Shown here: in pieces, positions 52,556 to 60,742 of the stretch | Numbering within the stretch: the first letter of the stretch is position 1 | Layout of the letters: every line of letters begins with the position of its first letter | NCBI GenBank assembly: GCA_045591925.1 | Contig: JAZNTW010000098.1 | Coordinates: forward strand, 1 to 64,000 | DNA: 64,000 nt | Reading direction: 5' to 3' | Source: Firm-04 sp045591925 | GTDB taxonomy: Bacteria > Bacillota > Clostridia > Oscillospirales > Ruminococcaceae | Translations under genes and position numbers: made by a program | Notes under the pieces: generated by a model | What the model was told of the DNA's origin: nothing | Database searches by the model: none | What the model saw: only the letters and a program-made list of their open reading frames with translations

Positions 52556-52796
52556 CCTCAAAATTTTCAAAAAATCGCATAACAACGACGTTTGCAGGCA
52601 CTCATAGGGCGGTGGTGTATTGGGGATTAGTTTCGCTTTTCCGCATAAATTCTGAGGATATTTATTCCGTTGTATCATTTCTGACACAGGGTAGTGGGTG
52701 GAGATAAATCAATTTTCGGGCAAAAGTTTCACAAAAAATTCACATTTGGATTCCAAAAAAATTATAAATACTACTTCTGTTTTGTGGATAAAAAAT

Positions 52797-52822
52797 CGAG
52801 CCTGAAAATACCAGGCTCGAAT
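52797..52822 (-). terminator. Terminator after the LuxR-type gene
   Basis: CGAGCCTG / CAGGCTCG stem, minus strand followed by ATTTTTTAT, ten bases after the stop. The DNA between 52556 and 52796 shows no gene. Confidence 0.85.
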
Positions 52823-52830
52823 GAAATTAT

Positions 52831-54489
52831 TTAAGTCCAATCCTCTTTACCATCCCTATGCTGTTTCAGGGCAGCGAAGCGAAGTAGTTGCTTGCGGGAG
52901 GAAATCCCCAGCTTGCTGTAAATGTTTTTGTTATGAAATTTCAGCGTATTTTCGGTGATATGCAGAATTTCCGCAATCTGCTTTGCGGTTTTGCCCGAAA
53001 GATAAAGCTCGTAAACTCTGCACTCCGTCGGAGTCAGCATACCAAGATTTTCTACGAAAAAATTATACTCCTCCGGCACGATTTCTTCCTTGTGCTTTTC
53101 GGCAAGGCGTTCAATTTCACTTTGTGCAAGACGATACTTTTCTTCTGCCTTTTCGTATTCTTCCTTGGTTCTGAGTGCTTCCGCTTCGGCATATTGCCTT
53201 GCTTTTTCAAGGTCGCTAAGCTGCCTTTCGTAGAAACTATCCTTTTCCTCAAGGAACGCAAAAAGGTCATCAATCTCACGGATACGAAGCTGGTCGCCAT
53301 AATCCTCTCTTGATTTAACCTGCTCAATCTTTTTCAGAATGGGCGAAACATATTTCTTGCTCGTAACAAAACAGCATACTGCCGCAAGAATTGCCGCAAT
53401 GAGAAAAATCAACAGCAATTTCATCTGTCCCTTATGTACAAAGCTTTCATACTGCGTTTTAGGGAGCATTACCAGGGCGCTGAATTCTCTGTTTCCAAGG
53501 GTTATTTCCTCTATAAGACCAACACATTTTTCACTACCGAAATCCAGAAGCTGTGAGCCGTTTTTCTCTCGGATATATAAGCTGCCGTCTGTGTTGTTGT
53601 ATCTGCCCTGACTGAACTGTCCCGAATAAGTTCCTTCCTGTCGGTCAAGCAGACCGCAGATTTCGGTGCCCCAGCGTCCGTCCTCTGTCTTATATGAAAG
53701 CTGAAACAACAGGTCGTTGATTTCAAAGCCACATACACCTATGATTTTATCGTCATGACTTTTGATTGGAACATAGATATACCTTGCTCTCTCCCACGTG
53801 TCGGGAATAGGTACAGCGGGACTTAAAACATAATGTGTTCCGTCAGAAAAAACATCATTGCAGGTTTCAAAAAATACGGTACTGCTCTCATTTTTCCAGC
53901 CGCTGTGGAAATTTATATCTCTGCTTTTACCTGTTGAGAACGAGCCTCTGTAAATGGAAAATTCATTGTTTACGGTATTTTCGGAATAAAGATTGATATA
54001 TTTCAGGTAAATTCCGCTGTAAAGCTCGGTTTGTGAATTGCTGTTTGCGGTGGTATCGAGAATATAAAATGCGCCGCTTGCGGGGGCAAGCTGCATATTG
54101 AGGTAAACCGAGTCGTACATCTTGTTCTGCAAAGCATCAAGTGCCTCGGGATTGTTTTTCAGTTCATCAAAGCCGATATTATTTTCGGTGAGATAATCAT
54201 GAATTGTGGCTTCAAGCTGTCCCGAAAATGATATTGCACAAGCTGCAAGCTCGTCACATTCACGTTCTATTCTGTCCGAGCAATCCGAAAGCCGTGCGTT
54301 AAGGTCGTTCATTATCTGCCTGTCGGTGGGATTGAGTATACCGAAAAGGTTTAGCATAATAAAAATAACCGCAAAGAGCAGGCAGATGATAGAAAAGACA
54401 TAAAATGCAAAGCGTCTGCGCATGGAAAGCCCTTCGGTTTTCAGCTGTTTCAGAACGCTTTTGATGTCAAAAGATTTCAGTATCTTCAT
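52831..54489 (-). CDS. Membrane-bound LuxR-type regulator with extracellular sensor, 552 aa
   Basis: ATG after GAGGGTAAG, ten bases behind the solute-binding lipoprotein gene. Membrane helix at about 30-50 (FYVFSIICLLFAVIFIMLNL), an extracellular domain of about 300 residues, a second helix (LLLIFLIAAILAAVCCFVTS), a long coiled coil, and a C-terminal LuxR helix-turn-helix (MLTPTECRVYELYLSGKTAK, ITENTLKFHNKNIYSKLGIS). No kinase domain, so it would act as a one-component sensor reaching DNA from the membrane. Its partner is probably the binding protein encoded just upstream. Targets unknown. Confidence 0.85.
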   Translation of the reverse strand: MKILKSFDIKSVLKQLKTEGLSMRRRFAFYVFSIICLLFAVIFIMLNLFGILNPTDRQIMNDLNARLSDCSDRIERECDELAACAISFSGQLEATIHDYLTENNIGFDELKNNPEALDALQNKMYDSVYLNMQLAPASGAFYILDTTANSNSQTELYSGIYLKYINLYSENTVNNEFSIYRGSFSTGKSRDINFHSGWKNESSTVFFETCNDVFSDGTHYVLSPAVPIPDTWERARYIYVPIKSHDDKIIGVCGFEINDLLFQLSYKTEDGRWGTEICGLLDRQEGTYSGQFSQGRYNNTDGSLYIREKNGSQLLDFGSEKCVGLIEEITLGNREFSALVMLPKTQYESFVHKGQMKLLLIFLIAAILAAVCCFVTSKKYVSPILKKIEQVKSREDYGDQLRIREIDDLFAFLEEKDSFYERQLSDLEKARQYAEAEALRTKEEYEKAEEKYRLAQSEIERLAEKHKEEIVPEEYNFFVENLGMLTPTECRVYELYLSGKTAKQIAEILHITENTLKFHNKNIYSKLGISSRKQLLRFAALKQHRDGKEDWT

Positions 54490-54499
54490 AGACTTACCC

Positions 54500-55867
54500 T
54501 CACATATCCTTTTCGGAAAGTCTTTTCAGCTCTGCAAGGGAGGCTTCGGTAAGCTCATCAATCACCGCTTCCTTATCCTCGCCGTTTGCTGTACGTTCAA
54601 GATACTGATTATGTGCGGATTTGAGCACCTGCTTTACATTCTGCTCAAAATCGCTCTGTATGTCGGAAGCATTGTCATAAACAGGCAGAGAATAAAGCTC
54701 GTAGCTGTCTGTCATGCCGTTCATCATGTCGTAAAGATTTTGGTAATTTTCCTTTTCGGCAATGCTTGTATCGGCAAAAAGTGCCGTAAAGGCTTCATCT
54801 GTAACGGGGAGATAGCCTGTGCTTGCAACAAAGCGCAGGTTATTTTCTTTTTCGGTGAGCCATTTTGCAAAAATATATGCACCGTAATTCTTACGCTCGT
54901 CCTCGGATTTCACTGCGAAAAGACCGCCGCCTCTGTGAACAGCCATAGGCTTATTCGCAGTGAATACGGGGTACGGCAATGAAACCGAAGTAATATTCTC
55001 GGTGGTGTTATCGGGATAGAATACGATTTCAGGCTGATAAAGGATATCCGCTGTTGAGCCGATGTTTGAGATTATCTCGATAGTTTTCCAGCGTGAAGCC
55101 GCATATCCGTCATCAAGGCATATTCCGCCGTAAATAGCCGCCTTGCTGAGAGGATACCACACCTTTTCAAAGGCTTCGTCATTCAGATTTAGCTTACCGT
55201 CCTTGATAAATTCGCCGCCGTATGCCTTCATTCCGATGTAGGAATAGTTGTAGAAATCGTTTATCTGCGTGAAATTCTGACCGTCTGACCAGTCGTAATA
55301 GGTATTTGCCATTTCAAAGAAGCCTTCAAAGGTGCTGAGGCTTTCGGTTGATACGCCTGTTTCACTGCTGAAGCGGTCAAACAACGTTTTGTTCAGAAAC
55401 AAGCCCTCTGAGGATTTTGCAATCGGCAGCATAAGGAGATTATCCCCGAAATAGCCCTCGGAAATAAATTCATCTCTGAACGCCGAAAGCTCGTCTTTTG
55501 AAAAATACTTATTCCAGCAAAGAAGCTTATCCTCTCCTACGATTTGTGCAACTCTCGGATAAGCTGTAAACAAATCTGGGAAATCCTCTGCTCCCGGTTC
55601 GCCGTTTGCGGAAGCGGAAAGTGCCTTGTCAATCGCTGAGGAGCTTGTCACCGACACGACATTTACCGAAACGCCGTTTTCCCTGCCAACGGTGTCGTTA
55701 AATTCGTCGATAACATCATTAAGGGGAGATTTAGTCTGACTGCCGTAAACGTGCCACATTGTAAGTGTCACAGGGTTATCGGTGTCAGGTTTGTTTTTAT
55801 CTGCGCAGCCTGTCAGACAGACTGCTGTTAATGCAATAGTTATAATAAAAGAAATTATTTTTCTCAT
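54500..55867 (-). CDS. ABC-type solute-binding lipoprotein, 455 aa
   Basis: Start at ATG 55867 after AAAGGGAAC. Signal peptide with lipobox CLTGC, then the type-1 sugar-binding fold: VTLTMWHVYGSQTKSPLNDV, SGYLPV-like STGYLPVTDEAFTA, ANKPMAVHRGGGLFAVKSED, YGAYIFAKWLTEKEN. No permease genes accompany it. Instead a membrane LuxR regulator follows after ten bases, so it likely delivers a ligand signal rather than transporting sugar. Ligand unknown. Confidence 0.85.
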   Translation of the reverse strand: MRKIISFIITIALTAVCLTGCADKNKPDTDNPVTLTMWHVYGSQTKSPLNDVIDEFNDTVGRENGVSVNVVSVTSSSAIDKALSASANGEPGAEDFPDLFTAYPRVAQIVGEDKLLCWNKYFSKDELSAFRDEFISEGYFGDNLLMLPIAKSSEGLFLNKTLFDRFSSETGVSTESLSTFEGFFEMANTYYDWSDGQNFTQINDFYNYSYIGMKAYGGEFIKDGKLNLNDEAFEKVWYPLSKAAIYGGICLDDGYAASRWKTIEIISNIGSTADILYQPEIVFYPDNTTENITSVSLPYPVFTANKPMAVHRGGGLFAVKSEDERKNYGAYIFAKWLTEKENNLRFVASTGYLPVTDEAFTALFADTSIAEKENYQNLYDMMNGMTDSYELYSLPVYDNASDIQSDFEQNVKQVLKSAHNQYLERTANGEDKEAVIDELTEASLAELKRLSEKDM

Positions 55868-56236
55868 GATATGTTCCCTTTCCAAGCGGGTGACCTACCC
55901 GATTTGCTACTCGTTTTTTGCGAATTTTTATGTTTTCCTACCCTTTTTTCTGAAAAAGGGTGGTGTGTAGAATTTAAAAATAAGCTATAATTAGAATCGC
56001 AAGGGTAAAAGAGAGTATATATCCTGCCTCGCTTTAGGGTACTCGTATATTCCCATGGGTGCGCCAACATGCATGGGAATCGCCCAACTAATATTTTTAT
56101 TATGTAATATAATCATCCGATTCAAATAGACAATTTATATGACAATTTATATAAAGTATAATAAACACTTATATTTCATTATATCACATTACAACAGTTT
56201 AGTCAAGATTTTCAAAAACAACAAAGGAGAAAAGCT
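55868..56236. other. Divergent intergenic region
   Basis: About 370 AT-rich bases between leftward and rightward genes, holding CCCATGGGT- and GCATGGGA-like repeats near 56050-56080. No gene seen; the promoters of both directions must lie here, but none is clear enough to place. Confidence 0.4.
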
Positions 56237-56308
56237 ATGGATTACATAGGAAAGAAAATGGAAGGAAAAGTAAAACAGGGATTCTTCGGAAAATTATTCA
56301 GAAAGTAG
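56237..56308 (+). CDS. 23-residue cationic peptide
   Basis: ATG seven bases after AAAGGAGAA, a near-perfect site, then MDYIGKKMEGKVKQGFFGKL and three more residues (FRK) before TAG. Net charge about +5 with alternating hydrophobic residues, so it could form an amphipathic helix. Twelve bases before the next lipoprotein gene. Could be a leader peptide, a membrane-active peptide or a signal; family unknown. Confidence 0.5.
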   Translation: MDYIGKKMEGKVKQGFFGKLFRK

Positions 56309-56319
56309 AGTGTGAAATT

Positions 56320-57717
56320 ATGAGAACAAAAAAGTTGATGGCGTTTATTCTGGCGGCGGCTGTGGCAGCTTCAATGACCGCTTGCGGAAGTGAAAAAACA
56401 TCGGAAGAAACCAATTCAGCAGAAGATTCAACTACAACAGCTGCTTCCGAGAATACAACAACAGCTTCTGCGGCTACAGAAAAAGCAGAAGCAAGTGTGT
56501 CTGACAATAAGAGCAATACAGACAGCGTTATGGTTTACTACGGCTGGGGCAGTGCGGAAGATGAAGCAAAGTATACAGCAGAAATCTTTTGCCCTGAGGG
56601 AGCAAAATTCAGCGAGAATACGCTGAAAATTTACGAAGAAGACGGAAGTGTTATGACAGTTGAGGTAGATGATGAGGTCAATGAATATTCTGCTACCAGC
56701 AGTATGCACTGGCATCGTGACGCATATAGCAGCGAGCCTACAGCTTATCCGATTATCGCACAGCTTTATTTTGACGGAGAACTTGACGCTGAAACAGCAG
56801 CCGAGAATAGCAACTGTTCACAAAATGTAACACCTCTCGGCTTCAAGTGGAACGGTTATGATGTAATTCTTATTGAAACAAAATACACATTTAAGGATTA
56901 TGGCGAAACAACTGAGCTTTTTGCAGGTGTTGAATATGATCTTGATTACTGGAAAGCAGAAGAAGGTACGGGTGAAGTCAAGGATTTGACAACAAAGGCA
57001 CTTTTCGGTTTTGATATGTATTCCTATGGCTGGGACGAACTGACCCAGGATAAATGTGCGTGGATTGCAGGAGAACTTTTCGGTGTACACTCAGGGGTTG
57101 CAAATCCGTTTACATCAAACGGAGAGGAAACCACAGAAGCTGTGGTAAATGTTGATAACTCTGCTCTTGTTGGCAAGTGGATTGATAACGAAAGCGACTG
57201 GGAGGATACCTATATCTTCAACACTGACGGTACGGGAGTTTTTATAAGCGGCCCTGAATATGAATTTACATACAGTGTTGACGGCGACACACTCACATTA
57301 GTTTACGCTGAGGATGATACCGAAAGCCATACAGTAACATTAGACGGAAACAAAATCATTCTCAAAAACAAATTCGGAACAGAAACTACTTATGAAAAGG
57401 TTGAAGAAGCTTCTGTAACTGAGCCTGAAACTGAGGAAAAAGAAACAGAAGATGAAAGTCCGTATGCAAAGGAGCTTATCGGCACATGGACAGATCTTGC
57501 AACAGGAATTGATGAAACATTCACCTTTAAGGCAGGCGGCAACGGAGATTATAGCTGCTTAAATGGTAACGAAACATATGAATGTACATTTACTTATGAG
57601 TTTGTCAGAGATGATTGCATTGAGCTTCTTTACTCAGATGGTGATGCAAGTACATTTATAATCTCAATTGATGGAAATGAATTATCAATGGCAGGTTATG
57701 TGTATACAAAACAGTAA
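56320..57717 (+). CDS. Lipoprotein with two lipocalin-like repeats, 465 aa
   Basis: Signal peptide and lipobox SMTAC, Thr/Ala/Glu-rich linker to about residue 70, a middle region without known motif (VMVYYGWGSAEDEAKYTA), and two C-terminal beta repeats of about 80 residues (LVGKWIDNESDWEDTYIFNT; LIGTWTDLATGIDETFTFKA), like the lipocalin-like DUF5640 type. A third GxW-like start is not seen. Anchored on the outer face of the membrane. Function unknown; the next gene also encodes a lipoprotein. Confidence 0.75.
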   Translation: MRTKKLMAFILAAAVAASMTACGSEKTSEETNSAEDSTTTAASENTTTASAATEKAEASVSDNKSNTDSVMVYYGWGSAEDEAKYTAEIFCPEGAKFSENTLKIYEEDGSVMTVEVDDEVNEYSATSSMHWHRDAYSSEPTAYPIIAQLYFDGELDAETAAENSNCSQNVTPLGFKWNGYDVILIETKYTFKDYGETTELFAGVEYDLDYWKAEEGTGEVKDLTTKALFGFDMYSYGWDELTQDKCAWIAGELFGVHSGVANPFTSNGEETTEAVVNVDNSALVGKWIDNESDWEDTYIFNTDGTGVFISGPEYEFTYSVDGDTLTLVYAEDDTESHTVTLDGNKIILKNKFGTETTYEKVEEASVTEPETEEKETEDESPYAKELIGTWTDLATGIDETFTFKAGGNGDYSCLNGNETYECTFTYEFVRDDCIELLYSDGDASTFIISIDGNELSMAGYVYTKQ

Positions 57718-57740
57718 ACAGATTAAGATAAAACATTGTA

Positions 57741-57764
57741 GCGAAAGAGCTTATGCTCTTTCGC
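57741..57764 (+). terminator. Hairpin between the two lipoprotein genes
   Basis: GCGAAAGAGC-TTAT-GCTCTTTCGC, perfect 10-bp stem; followed by TCTTAGCTTT, so a weak terminator or processing site. Confidence 0.6.
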
Positions 57765-57788
57765 TCTTAGCTTTAGAAAGGAAATACT

Positions 57789-59144
57789 ATGAAGAAAATA
57801 GCAACACTTGCTCTGGCATTTTGTATTATGCTGACTGCCGTAGGCTGTAATAACAGTTCCGAAGCAGACAACGAAAGTACTAAAGTAGCTACCGAAGCTA
57901 CAACAGCTTCAAAAACCGAGGAGGCTTCAACTACCGAAGCCAAGCCTCAGACGGAGCAAACAACAGAAGAAACCAAAGCAGAAATTGTTACACCACAGAT
58001 TGAACTATTGAAGCTTGACAAAAAGACGATATACGAAGCTGAATGGTCGGATGAATACGGAATACTACTTGCGGAAACAAGGTGCTCATCTATTCTGCTT
58101 CACAAGGATATGGTAAAGCAATATCCCGAACTTGCAAAGGCTCTTTCTGAAAATTCCGAATATTACGAAACCGTCGCATTGGATTACCATAGTATTCTTA
58201 AAGAGGACGCTAACGAAAGTATTTCTAACGGTATAGAGGGCTTCGATACGCTTGTTTCCACATCAGATGTTTATGTAAGACGAGCAGATGAAGTTGTGCT
58301 GAGTATACTTAACGATTGCTACGATTACAACGGAATGAATGATGGAGTAAGAGGCTTTAGCGGAGATAATTACGATGTTGCGACAGGAAAGATGATTTTC
58401 TTGCCTGACGTTGTAACAGATATGGATGAGTTCGTAAAAACTGTTGAAGCTGAGCTTTTCAGTGCCTACGGAAAAGCTTCATTCAATAATGAAAATAGTA
58501 TCAGGGAATATTTTGAAATGTACGGCTCAGACGGAGCACATTGGACGCTTGAATATAACGGCGTGACGATGTATTTCGGCGAGGGAGAAATTGCAAATCG
58601 TGGAATCGGCAATATCAGTGTCACAATAGAATTTGCGGAATATCCCGAGCTTTTCAATAAAAAATACACAAAGGCTCCTGAAAGCTATATTGTAGGTCTG
58701 CCGATGAAATCAAGCTTCATTGTTGACCTTGATAATGATGGAAAATGTGATGAGCTTACTCTGGTAGACAGTAAAGAAACCGAGCCTGCACAAAAGATAA
58801 CACTTGATATTTCCACATCTGATGTTTCGTATGTAGAAACTTTCTGGGCATATGATTGTGACCCTTACTTTATAAAGACGGCAGATGGCAGGAATTATAT
58901 TTATGCATTTTTTGAAATGTATGATTCTCCTGAATTATTCGTTTTTGAGATTATAGACAAAACAAGAATCACCAACGTTGGAAGGGATACGATTTTACTA
59001 TCCGAAAATGATGGTGTATCTTCACTTATAACAGATCCTGAAAATATGTATCTTAGAATTTTCACTTTGGACGCAGATTACGAATCACCTGAATATAACA
59101 CATATTTCAAGGTAGGCTCTGACGGTATGCCTGTACAGGGATAA
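57789..59144 (+). CDS. Lipoprotein with DUF3298/RsiV-like domain, 451 aa
   Basis: ATG after AGAAAGGAAA. Lipobox AVGC, Thr/Glu-rich linker to residue 70, then a DUF4163/DUF3298-type region: VYVRRADEVVLSILNDCYDY, GVRGFSGDNYDVATGKMIFL, TLEYNGVTMYFGEGEIANRG. In RsiV this domain binds lysozyme and controls a sigma factor, but here there is no cytosolic anti-sigma part. C-terminal beta region has an EF-hand-like DLDNDGKCDEL. Surface-anchored, function unknown. Confidence 0.78.
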   Translation: MKKIATLALAFCIMLTAVGCNNSSEADNESTKVATEATTASKTEEASTTEAKPQTEQTTEETKAEIVTPQIELLKLDKKTIYEAEWSDEYGILLAETRCSSILLHKDMVKQYPELAKALSENSEYYETVALDYHSILKEDANESISNGIEGFDTLVSTSDVYVRRADEVVLSILNDCYDYNGMNDGVRGFSGDNYDVATGKMIFLPDVVTDMDEFVKTVEAELFSAYGKASFNNENSIREYFEMYGSDGAHWTLEYNGVTMYFGEGEIANRGIGNISVTIEFAEYPELFNKKYTKAPESYIVGLPMKSSFIVDLDNDGKCDELTLVDSKETEPAQKITLDISTSDVSYVETFWAYDCDPYFIKTADGRNYIYAFFEMYDSPELFVFEIIDKTRITNVGRDTILLSENDGVSSLITDPENMYLRIFTLDADYESPEYNTYFKVGSDGMPVQG

Positions 59145-59166
59145 TGTAATTCTTTGATGTTTATCG

Positions 59167-59196
59167 AAAAAAGGCGAACCACAAGGTTCGCCTTTA
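59167..59196 (+). terminator. Bidirectional terminator
   Basis: AAAGGCGAACC-ACAA-GGTTCGCCTTT with A-run and T-run flanks, between convergent genes. Confidence 0.85.
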
Positions 59197-59205
59197 TGCT
59201 TTTAT

Positions 59206-59886
59206 TTATGATTTCTTACCAGCTTTTTCGGCTTCGTGTTTCAAAAACGCCTTGACCTCTTCGTTGTTCAGAATTTGGTCGTGATACTCCGTAGGAAACA
59301 AAGCTGCAAATTCGGCAGGTGTACATCCCGGACGATATTCCTTGGGCATCGGCTTGTGAAGAATAGCTCCGCCATCTGAGCCGGCAGATATACCTGTGGT
59401 ATGAACGTCGTATATTATTTCCATTTTCCCGTTTTTGCAAAAACGCAGGGTTAGTATGGTGCGCTCATCCAATTCGGAACGGTGGCACACTCCGAGACAG
59501 ATATCCTTCGGCTTAAAGCGCAGATTGTTCTCTCGTGCAAAAGTATCGCCGTAGGAGCCGTAATGCCCCCGAACGAGGACATCATTGTGGTGAAGAAGCT
59601 CAGCGAGTTCTTCAGTTATTACGATACTCTCAAGAGACTTCGGCAACTCAAGTTCGGTCAGTTTCGGGAATGTTTCGATTACTCCTGCCCCGATTTTCGT
59701 TATACCATTACTCACCTCAAGCACCGTAAACGAGTCTTCCCAATGCTCATCAGCTAACACATCAATATCTTCTTTGTTGACAATACCGTCCAGAAACAGT
59801 TCAATCTGTCCGTCACCACGGTCTATGAAAACTGTTTTCGGAACTTTTCGGGATTCCCATACTTTCTGGGAATAAAAAGAACTCAT
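59206..59886 (-). CDS. Protein of unknown function with leucine-rich-like stretch, 226 aa
   Basis: Start chosen at ATG 59886, after GGAGGGCG. Features: VPKTVFIDRGDGQIELFLDG, a leucine-rich-repeat-like ITKIGAGVIETFPKLTELEL with PKSLESIVI, and a C-terminal EYRPGCTPAEFAALFPTEYH. No signal peptide. It has its own promoter. Could be a BspA-type repeat remnant or an immunity-like protein; I do not recognise the family. Confidence 0.65.
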   Translation of the reverse strand: MSSFYSQKVWESRKVPKTVFIDRGDGQIELFLDGIVNKEDIDVLADEHWEDSFTVLEVSNGITKIGAGVIETFPKLTELELPKSLESIVITEELAELLHHNDVLVRGHYGSYGDTFARENNLRFKPKDICLGVCHRSELDERTILTLRFCKNGKMEIIYDVHTTGISAGSDGGAILHKPMPKEYRPGCTPAEFAALFPTEYHDQILNNEEVKAFLKHEAEKAGKKS

Positions 59887-59929
59887 GATATTGACGCCCT
59901 CCACTTTCACTTGATTTATAACTACCCAT

Positions 59930-59958
59930 AGTATAGCATAATTTTACAAAATATTCAA
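59930..59958 (-). promoter_or_regulatory. Promoter of the 226-aa gene
   Basis: Minus-strand TTGAAT, 17 bases, TATACT; 44 bases before the ATG. Confidence 0.6.
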
Positions 59959-60080
59959 TGAGTTTCGGAAAAAACTACAATCTCAGCTCGTCTTTGACAA
60001 GATTGATAATCTCTTTGACATACTCCATTGCATACTACAACGTCTGCCAACATTTAACATGGATTTATGATACATAAATG

Positions 60081-60126
60081 AAAAACAAGCAGTACCGCAT
60101 TTTAAGCGATACTGCTCATTTGTTTT
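60081..60126. other. Isolated hairpin
   Basis: AAACAAGCAGTA-CCGC with GCG-TACTGC and ending TTTGTTTT: terminator-like, in a 400-base gap (59911-60311) that otherwise holds only two promoters. Confidence 0.5.
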
Positions 60127-60203
60127 CATTAGCCACCGTTCAGTCAATAACCATTAGCTTTTAGAAAACTTCTATATGGTCATCGCCCTTAGGCTGCACC
60201 TCC

Positions 60204-60232
60204 TTGCTTTTTCATGGGATATGGTGTATAAT
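60204..60232 (+). promoter_or_regulatory. Promoter of the 126-aa gene
   Basis: TTGCTT, 17 bases, TATAAT. Same -35, spacer length and -10 as the APH-operon promoter at 48571-48599, including shared spacer bases (TTTC near its start). Confidence 0.65.
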
Positions 60233-60311
60233 GTGATTACGTAGGGCAGAGGGAATAACCTCTGCAAATCAGACCTGCAACCGAATAACAAGGAATTTGA
60301 GGCTTTACCCA

Positions 60312-60692
60312 ATGAATGAAGAACAGAAAAAGAGATATGTCAGTTTGAAGTTAGAGCAGCAAAAGAGATATTTTGAAAAGAAAATACAGCAAAATACATT
60401 ATTGCAGGAGTGTCTTGCTACTTTGGGAAATTATGAAGTGATAGAGGACGAAGCAATTATCAATAAAATAATTGAAATTTCCAAAGATGATTATGATAAA
60501 CGATATCTATCCGATATAAGTTGTATTGATGCGGAAGTCTGGTACTATATTTTATGGGACGATAAGGATACGCCGGTTATCAGGTGTAAGGGTACTGATA
60601 TTTTGAGAAGTTATGACGATGTTGAGGCAGTTGCTTTCTATTTTGTTCTTTCAAGCATTGACTTTTCGCATCATTTTTTATTTGGAGGGTAA
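60312..60692 (+). CDS. Small acidic protein of unknown function, 126 aa
   Basis: Start at ATG 60312; a longer form from TTG 60297 is possible. MNEEQKKRYVSLKLEQQKRY, a coiled N-terminus, then IEDEAIINKIIEISKDDYDK, and a compact end DVEAVAFYFVLSSIDF. Acidic with aromatic residues, a composition common in immunity proteins. No toxin gene lies next to it, so it may be an orphan. Family not recognised. Confidence 0.55.
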   Translation: MNEEQKKRYVSLKLEQQKRYFEKKIQQNTLLQECLATLGNYEVIEDEAIINKIIEISKDDYDKRYLSDISCIDAEVWYYILWDDKDTPVIRCKGTDILRSYDDVEAVAFYFVLSSIDFSHHFLFGG

Positions 60693-60742
60693 CAAAATTC
60701 CAATTTTAGGGCAATCGAAGGGTGGCACAAAGCCCACCCTCA

